A stretch of 11,684 nt of DNA from an uncultured Burkholderiales bacterium. Its GTDB lineage: Bacteria; Pseudomonadota; Gammaproteobacteria; Burkholderiales; Burkholderiaceae_E. The stretch spans positions 1-11,684 of the forward strand of contig CAIXXI010000555.1 in the NCBI GenBank assembly GCA_903923345.1. The letters run 5' to 3'. The stretch's first letter is position 1, and each line of letters begins with the position of its first letter. Of this stretch, positions 7,016 to 11,684 are shown piece after piece. The position numbers were made by a program, and so were the translations under genes. A model generated the notes under the pieces. That model had not been told where the DNA came from, did not search any database, and saw only the letters and a list, made by a program, of their open reading frames with translations.

Positions 7016-8236
7016 TTACTGGATCGCCTCGGCCGGACGCAGCCTGCGGATCTCGGCGTCCGAGGGTTGAACGGCGGCACCGTCGATGTAGCGGAAATCC
7101 TTCATCACACCGCGCCCCTGGTTGAGCCCGGTGACGCCCACGAATGCGCCCACCGTGGCCTGATGATCGATCGCACGCCAGCTGAACCGCCCGAGCGGGC
7201 CATCGACAGACAGGCCGCGCATGGCTGTGATCAGCTTTTCGGTGTCGGTCGAATTGGCCTTGCGGATTCCTTCTGCAAGCGACTTCAGGCTCATATAGCC
7301 GACCAGCGAGCCCAGCCTGGGGTATTCCTTCCACTTGCGCTGGTAGGCGGTCAGGAAGCGGTCGTGCTCGGCCGACTTGATGCTGTACCAGGGATAGCCG
7401 GTCACGATCCAGCCTTCGGGCGCTTCGTCGCGCAGCGGGTCGAGGTACTCGGGCTCACCGGTGAGGAGCGAGACCACGGCGCGATCCTTGAACAGCCCTC
7501 GGGTCTGGCCCTCCCGCACGAAGCGCGCGAGGTCGGCGCCGAAGGTCACGTTGAAGATCGCATCCGGCTTGGCATCGATCAGCGCCTGAGCCACGGCACC
7601 GGCATCGATGCGGCCCAGCGTGGTCGCTTGCTCGGTCACGAACTCGACATCGGGTTGGGCCTTCTTGAGCAGCTCCTTGAAGGTCGCGGCGGCTGACTGA
7701 CCGTACTCGTAGTTGGGATAAACCAGGGCCCAGCGCTTGCGATTGAGCTTCGCGGCCTCAGGCACCAGCATGGAGGCCTGCATGTAGGTCGATGGGCGCA
7801 GTCGGAAGGTGTACCGGTTGCCGTTTTGCCAGGTGATCTTGTCGGTCAGCGGTTCGGCCGCCAGGAACAGGACCTTGCGCTGTTTGGCGAAGTCGGTGAC
7901 CGCCAGGCCGACGTTCGAGAGGAAGGTCCCGAACACCGCCACGGCGCGCTCTCGCGAGACCAGCTCCTCGGCGATGCGCACCGCATCACCCGGATTGGCG
8001 TTGTCGTCGCGGGAAATCACCTCGACCTTCTGGCCGAGCAGGCCACCGGATGCGTTGATTTCCTCCAGCGCCAGCTCCCAGCCCTTGCGGTAGGGCTCAA
8101 GGAAGGCGGGTTGGGACTTGTAGCTGTTGAGTTCACCGATGCGAATCTGCCCGAAGGCCGGCGCACTCGGGAGCAGCGCGCAGCCGAGCAGGGTGAGGAC
8201 GATCGAGTGCAGGGTGCATCGAATTGCAGGTTTCAT
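7016..8236 (-). CDS. Periplasmic amino acid/amide-type ABC substrate-binding protein (Peripla_BP_6, LivK-like)
   Basis: This complete 406-residue protein is the first gene of the transporter set. The ATG at 8236 is chosen because it begins a good Sec signal peptide: MKPAIR, a hydrophobic core (about 12-22) and a likely cleavage after AFG at residue 29. The frame is open further up to 8317, but the added residues are Arg/Pro-rich and would bury the signal. The mature protein starts QIRIGELNSYKSQPAF and shows the type I periplasmic fold marks: EEINASGGLLGQKVEVISRDDNANPGDAVRIAEEL (about 58-92), the AVFGTF strand and WALVYPNYEYGQSAAATFKE. It captures the ligand and delivers it to the fused permease. 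The ligand is unknown; the family binds amino acids, amides, short carboxylates and aromatic acids. No strong Shine-Dalgarno is visible. Confidence 0.93.
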   Translation of the reverse strand: MKPAIRCTLHSIVLTLLGCALLPSAPAFGQIRIGELNSYKSQPAFLEPYRKGWELALEEINASGGLLGQKVEVISRDDNANPGDAVRIAEELVSRERAVAVFGTFLSNVGLAVTDFAKQRKVLFLAAEPLTDKITWQNGNRYTFRLRPSTYMQASMLVPEAAKLNRKRWALVYPNYEYGQSAAATFKELLKKAQPDVEFVTEQATTLGRIDAGAVAQALIDAKPDAIFNVTFGADLARFVREGQTRGLFKDRAVVSLLTGEPEYLDPLRDEAPEGWIVTGYPWYSIKSAEHDRFLTAYQRKWKEYPRLGSLVGYMSLKSLAEGIRKANSTDTEKLITAMRGLSVDGPLGRFSWRAIDHQATVGAFVGVTGLNQGRGVMKDFRYIDGAAVQPSDAEIRRLRPAEAIQ

Positions 8237-8311
8237 CGGAGCAGTTCCGTCTGGAGGCGGGCCAAAACCCTGACGTCGGCGGGTGCGCAAGCGTCCTGGT
8301 TTGGGCGGCCA

Positions 8312-8341
8312 TGGCACTTGAGGCTAGACTCGCAGTATATC
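8312..8341. promoter_or_regulatory. Candidate divergent promoter region between the transporter and fdxA
   Basis: The 155-bp gap 8237-8391 must hold the start signals for both directions. Its only AT-rich patch is around 8334-8341. Read on the minus strand this gives TATACT (8334-8339), a good -10 for the transporter genes but with no clear -35. On the plus strand TAGACT (8325-8330) could pair with TTGGGC (8301-8306) over an 18-bp spacer for fdxA. Both are weak matches, and no operator palindrome was recognised. Confidence 0.25.
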
Positions 8342-8391
8342 GGCTCGCCTGTTGCGGCCGCTTGCTGACCGGCTGCGGCCAAATCCCTCTC

Positions 8392-8715
8392 ATGACACAT
8401 ATCGTTCTTGAATCCTGCATTCGCTGCAAATACACCGACTGCGTTGACGTCTGCCCGGTCGACTGCTTCCGGGAAGGCCCGAACATGCTGGTCATCGACC
8501 CGGATGAATGCATCGACTGCGCCGTCTGTATCCCTGAATGCCCGGTCGAGGCCATCAAGGCCGAAGAAGATGTGCCGGCGGACCAGCAGCATCTGATTGC
8601 GCTGAACGCCGAGCTGTCTCGAAGCTGGCCCAGCATCACCCGCACCAAGCCGCAGATGGCGGATGCGGATGAATGGAAAGACGTCAAGGACAAGCTGCAG
8701 TTCCTGCAGAAGTAA
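8392..8715 (+). CDS. fdxA: 7Fe ferredoxin ([3Fe-4S][4Fe-4S], Azotobacter FdI type)
   Basis: This complete 107-residue protein is an electron carrier of the cytosol. Its cysteine layout equals that of Azotobacter vinelandii ferredoxin I shifted by one for the initiator Met. Cys9, Cys17 and Cys50 would hold the 3Fe-4S cluster, and Cys21, Cys40, Cys43 and Cys46 the 4Fe-4S cluster; Cys12 and the free Cys25 are also kept. The motifs CIRCKYTDCVDVCPVDCF and CIDCAVCIPECPVEAI are diagnostic, as is the C-terminal NAELSRSWPSIT segment leading to VKDKLQFLQK, which is typical of the long FdxA class. The ATG at 8392 gives the standard N-terminus; the frame is open upstream to 8224 without family similarity. 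No good Shine-Dalgarno is seen. The big oxidoreductase follows 30 bp after the stop in the same frame, and is the likely partner. Confidence 0.97.
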   Translation: MTHIVLESCIRCKYTDCVDVCPVDCFREGPNMLVIDPDECIDCAVCIPECPVEAIKAEEDVPADQQHLIALNAELSRSWPSITRTKPQMADADEWKDVKDKLQFLQK

Positions 8716-8745
8716 TCCGCGGCAACGGCTTCGAGCACTCGCGCG

Positions 8746-11684
8746 ATGGCCCTGCTGCAGCTGGCCTTCGGGCTTGCCTTCGACGACCTCTACCGGCTCG
8801 ACGGCCTCGAGCGCGTCGATGCTGCCTGGGACCTGTTTCTGGGGACGCATCGACCGGCACTGGCTTCGCGTTACCGCGCGGCGCGTCACAACCCCGCCTC
8901 GCTTGAACCTCGTGAAGAAGCCGCCCTGCTGATCGAAGCCGGACCGGTGCTGGATGCCTTCATCGGTGAGCTGTTCGGCATCAGCGAAGCCCTCGAGCTT
9001 TTGACCACCGCGCACAGCCAGCTGGAGCCGCTTTACAGGGTCAAATGGAAGTTCGTCAAACGACAGGCCCTGCTCGGTGTGCCGGGGCAGGAACTGGTGG
9101 GCTTCGATGCGGACGCGGCACTGGCCCGCTTGCTCGCAGCCATCGAACCCGACACGGATGCAGCAGACCGGCGGTTCGATGAGCTCGCCTTCGCCCGCGC
9201 CATCCTCGCCTGGCAACAGGCGCCTGTTGCCCACGAAGCCCTCATCGAAGCCGCGCGTCACTACTGTGCCTGGGCGGTCACGACCCCGGCGGGTCAGGCG
9301 CGACATCGCCACCACGTGCTGTTTCGGCATCCATTGCAACTCGATCCGCTCAATCGGCTGCACGGCATGCGCACGACCGAGACCGGCGGCGTTCGGATCA
9401 GCACCATCGATCCGTCGAGCATCCGCAGGCGCCTGGACCATGACCGCAGCGCGTTTGCACTGACCGATCCCGGCACCGACCTGGCGGGCGCACTGGATGA
9501 AGCCCGCTACTGCCTGCTGTGCCATCAGCAGGGCAAGGATTCCTGCTCGAGCGGCCTGCTGCGGGATTCGCCTGGCGAGGGACTGGCACGGTTTCGGAAG
9601 TCGCCCTTTGGCGAGCCGCTGACCGGCTGCCCGCTGTCCGAGCGCATCTCCGAATTCCATGCGCTCAAGGCGGCGGGCCATCCGGTCGCTGCGCTGGCCA
9701 TGATCGTCGTCGACAACCCGATGGCAGCCGCCACCGGTCATCGCATCTGCAATGACTGCATGAAGGCCTGCGTCTACCAGCAGCAAACGCCGGTCGATAT
9801 TCCTCAGGCCGAGACGCGAACGCTCAAGGACGTGCTGGAGTTGCCCTGGGGGGTCGAGGTCTATTCACTGCTCACCCGCTGGAATCCGCTGAACCTGCGC
9901 CAGCCGCTGCCGCGCGAGGCCTCCGGTCGCAAGGTGCTGGTGGTCGGCATGGGGCCGGCCGGCTTCACACTGGCGCATCACCTGCTCAACGACGGTCATA
10001 CCGTGCTGGGCATCGACGCCCTGAAGATCGAGCCGATGCCGGGACTTGAAAATGGCGTGGATGCCTTCGGAAAGCGGCATGCATTCGAGCCCATCGAGCG
10101 CTTTTCCTATCTGCAGGCTGCGCTCGATGAACGGGTGATGGCCGGCTTTGGCGGCGTGGCCGAATACGGCATCACCGTGCGCTGGGACAAGAATTTTCTG
10201 GCCCTGATCCGATTGCTGCTCGAGCGACGCGAGCACTTCGCGCTGGCCGGGGGCGTGAGATTCGGCGGCACGATCACTGCCGACGATGCCTGGGCCGAGG
10301 GCTTCGATCATGTCGCGCTGGCCGTCGGTGCCGGACGCCCGACCGTGCTGGACATCCCGAATGCGCTGGCCCCGGGCGTGCGAACCGCAAGCGATTTTCT
10401 GATGGGCTTGCAGCTGACCGGCGCAGCACGCACGGACTCGATCGCCAACCTGCAGCTTCGCCTGCCGGCTGTGGTGATTGGCGGCGGCCTGACCGCCATC
10501 GACACCGCCACCGAGGCGCTGGCCTACTACACGGTTCAGGTCGAGACCTTCCTGGCGCGTCACGAAGTGCTGTGCAGCCAGCAAGGCGAGGCTGCCATCG
10601 TCGCAGGCTGGAACCCGCCCGAGGCCGCGCTGGCCCGGACCTTCATCGCCCACGCTCAGGCACTGCGCGCCGAACGCGCGCTCGCCCGCAGCGAAAGCCG
10701 CCCCGCGCGGATCGCCGAGATGCTCGATGCCTGGGGCGGCGTGACCGTCGCCTATCGCAAGCGGCTGATCGACAGCCCCGCCTACACGATCAACCCTGAA
10801 GAACTGTCGCAGGGCCTGGCGCAGGGCGTGCGCTTTGCCGAGGCACTCACGCCCGTGCGCATCGAAGTCGATGAGCAGGGCTGCGCCTGCGCGGTGACCT
10901 TCACCCGGCGCGAACGCGACGCCGAGGGTGTGTGGACTGACGCCACCGGCGATGCTGCCACCGCCGTCTTGCCGGCCTTCACGGTTCTGGTCGCAGCCGG
11001 CACGCACCCCAACACCATCGCCGCACTTGAACACGCCGTGCCCGACGAACTGGACGGCGAGTATTTCCGTGCCTTTGACGAATCCGGCCAAGCCATTTCG
11101 CCCGAGCGCGGCAACCCGAAGCCCGGGCATCCCCAGATGCTGATGGCGCCCGCAACTGACGGGCGGCGCATCTCGTTTTTTGGCGATGTGCACCCCTCCT
11201 TTGCCGGCAATGTCGTCAAGGCCATGGCCTCGGCCAAGCAAGGCTGGCCGCAGCTGTCGCGCGTGCTGGCAGCGCGGCCGCCCGCCAGCCCCGAGCCGTC
11301 GACCGACTTTCTGGCGCGGATGCGCGAACAATTGCAGGCCCGCGTGCTCAGGGTCACGCCGCTTGCGCCCGGCATCATCGAGGTGGTCTGCCATGCGCCG
11401 ATGGCCGCAGCACGCTTCAGGCCAGGTCAGTTCTATCGCCTGCAGAACTTCGAGGCGATGGCCCGGCGGGTCAAACCCGGTGAAGCCGATGCAGCACGAC
11501 CGACCCGCCTGGCAATGGAGGGCATCGCCCTGACCGGTGCCTGGGTCGATGCAGCCGCCGGCCTGATCTCGACCATCGTGCTGGAGATGGGCGGGTCCTC
11601 CGACCTGTGCCGCAATCTGGAGCCTGGCGAACCGATCGTGCTGATGGGGCCGACCGGCATGCCCACCGCGACCCCGGCGGGTGA
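8746..11684 (+). CDS. Large FAD/Fe-S pyridine nucleotide oxidoreductase (GltD/NfnL-like core plus ferredoxin reductase-like module), 3' end outside window
   Basis: The frame is open from ATG 8746 to the window edge, 979 residues so far with no stop. Residues 1 to about 250 form a mostly helical region I cannot assign. Next comes a GltD-like Fe-S region with Cys256, Cys259, Cys267 and Cys295 (in GCPL), then Cys335, Cys338 and Cys342 (CNDCMKAC). A first Rossmann motif, GMGPAG at 401-406, should bind FAD. A second, GGGLTAID at 579-586, should bind NAD(P)H. The FAD-closing motif FFGDVHPSFAGN is at 811-822. From about 866 a ferredoxin-reductase/PyrK-like module begins, with FRPGQFYRL at 891-899 and MGPTGMPT at 967-974; its nucleotide part lies outside. 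This resembles a single-chain relative of the NADH-dependent ferredoxin:NADP+ oxidoreductase NfnAB, so electron exchange among ferredoxin, NADH and NADPH is inferred. Similar long proteins are, as I recall, widespread and annotated only as FAD-dependent or pyridine nucleotide-disulfide oxidoreductases. The ATG is the first possible start after the fdxA stop and lacks a strong Shine-Dalgarno. Confidence 0.88.
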   Translation, partial: MALLQLAFGLAFDDLYRLDGLERVDAAWDLFLGTHRPALASRYRAARHNPASLEPREEAALLIEAGPVLDAFIGELFGISEALELLTTAHSQLEPLYRVKWKFVKRQALLGVPGQELVGFDADAALARLLAAIEPDTDAADRRFDELAFARAILAWQQAPVAHEALIEAARHYCAWAVTTPAGQARHRHHVLFRHPLQLDPLNRLHGMRTTETGGVRISTIDPSSIRRRLDHDRSAFALTDPGTDLAGALDEARYCLLCHQQGKDSCSSGLLRDSPGEGLARFRKSPFGEPLTGCPLSERISEFHALKAAGHPVAALAMIVVDNPMAAATGHRICNDCMKACVYQQQTPVDIPQAETRTLKDVLELPWGVEVYSLLTRWNPLNLRQPLPREASGRKVLVVGMGPAGFTLAHHLLNDGHTVLGIDALKIEPMPGLENGVDAFGKRHAFEPIERFSYLQAALDERVMAGFGGVAEYGITVRWDKNFLALIRLLLERREHFALAGGVRFGGTITADDAWAEGFDHVALAVGAGRPTVLDIPNALAPGVRTASDFLMGLQLTGAARTDSIANLQLRLPAVVIGGGLTAIDTATEALAYYTVQVETFLARHEVLCSQQGEAAIVAGWNPPEAALARTFIAHAQALRAERALARSESRPARIAEMLDAWGGVTVAYRKRLIDSPAYTINPEELSQGLAQGVRFAEALTPVRIEVDEQGCACAVTFTRRERDAEGVWTDATGDAATAVLPAFTVLVAAGTHPNTIAALEHAVPDELDGEYFRAFDESGQAISPERGNPKPGHPQMLMAPATDGRRISFFGDVHPSFAGNVVKAMASAKQGWPQLSRVLAARPPASPEPSTDFLARMREQLQARVLRVTPLAPGIIEVVCHAPMAAARFRPGQFYRLQNFEAMARRVKPGEADAARPTRLAMEGIALTGAWVDAAAGLISTIVLEMGGSSDLCRNLEPGEPIVLMGPTGMPTATPAG

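Noticed and set aside
8174..8194. Lipoprotein signal (LLGC) in the binding protein
   Set aside because: The residue at -2 is Leu rather than a small residue, the hydrophobic core continues past the Cys, and a normal AFG cleavage site follows; a Sec type I signal is more likely.
8237..8317. Upstream extension of the binding protein
   Set aside because: It would place an Arg/Pro-rich segment before the signal peptide, which would spoil export.
8312..8326. Sigma-54 promoter suggested by TGGCAC before fdxA
   Set aside because: The required GC element is not at the right spacing: the GC after TGGCAC falls at 8 rather than 10 bases from the GG.
8233..9786. Minus-strand open frame of 517 codons opposite fdxA and the oxidoreductase start
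   Set aside because: It lies fully antisense to two well-supported genes, has no recognisable motif and is explained by high GC in the third codon position.
9865..11394. Minus-strand open frame of 509 codons opposite the oxidoreductase
   Set aside because: The plus strand here carries continuous, motif-rich coding sequence (GMGPAG, GGGLTAID, FFGDVHP). The antisense peptide is low-complexity, Gly/His/Gln/Arg-rich, as expected of a shadow.
1..11684. CRISPR arrays, tRNA or rRNA genes, insertion sequences, phage genes
   Set aside because: Nothing matching these was seen on either strand; the window is almost fully covered by ordinary protein genes.

Overview
The window is a gene-dense, high-GC stretch with typical proteobacterial codon use. 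The mix of genes points to a betaproteobacterium, most likely Burkholderiales or a relative: a polyhydroxyalkanoate (PHA) system protein, an Azotobacter-type 7Fe ferredoxin, a fused LivH-LivM permease, LutC and PncB. This placement is inferred from family content, not from a marker gene.

Layout. At the left edge (1-220, + strand) is the C-terminal end of an SMP-30/gluconolactonase-type protein. Converging on it is a long minus-strand block that runs leftward from about 8236 to 246. In transcription order the block holds a periplasmic solute-binding protein, a fused LivH-LivM permease, LivG, LivF, a 92-bp gap, nicotinate phosphoribosyltransferase (PncB), LutC, a D-2-hydroxyacid dehydrogenase and a small PHA-system protein. 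Four junctions are ATGA overlaps (permease/livG, livG/livF, pncB/lutC, lutC/dehydrogenase), so translation is probably coupled in two groups. A 155-bp divergent intergenic region (8237-8391) separates this block from two plus-strand genes. These are fdxA, a 7Fe ferredoxin, and a very large FAD/Fe-S oxidoreductase whose 3' end lies beyond the window.

How the genes may work together. The first four minus-strand genes form a complete HAAT-type (branched-chain amino acid/amide family) ABC importer of unknown ligand. The next genes relate to NAD synthesis from nicotinate, 2-hydroxyacid/lactate metabolism and PHA. One reading is uptake and redox handling of a small organic acid or amino acid, but the sequence does not prove this. 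On the other strand, the ferredoxin and the oxidoreductase form an evident electron-transfer pair. The oxidoreductase joins a GltD/NfnL-like Fe-S/FAD/NAD(P) core to a ferredoxin-reductase-like C-terminal module, with an unassigned N-terminal domain of about 250 residues. It is the most interesting object in the window.

No RNA genes, CRISPR arrays, insertion sequences, phage genes or attachment sites were seen. No gene-free stretch exceeds 300 bases.
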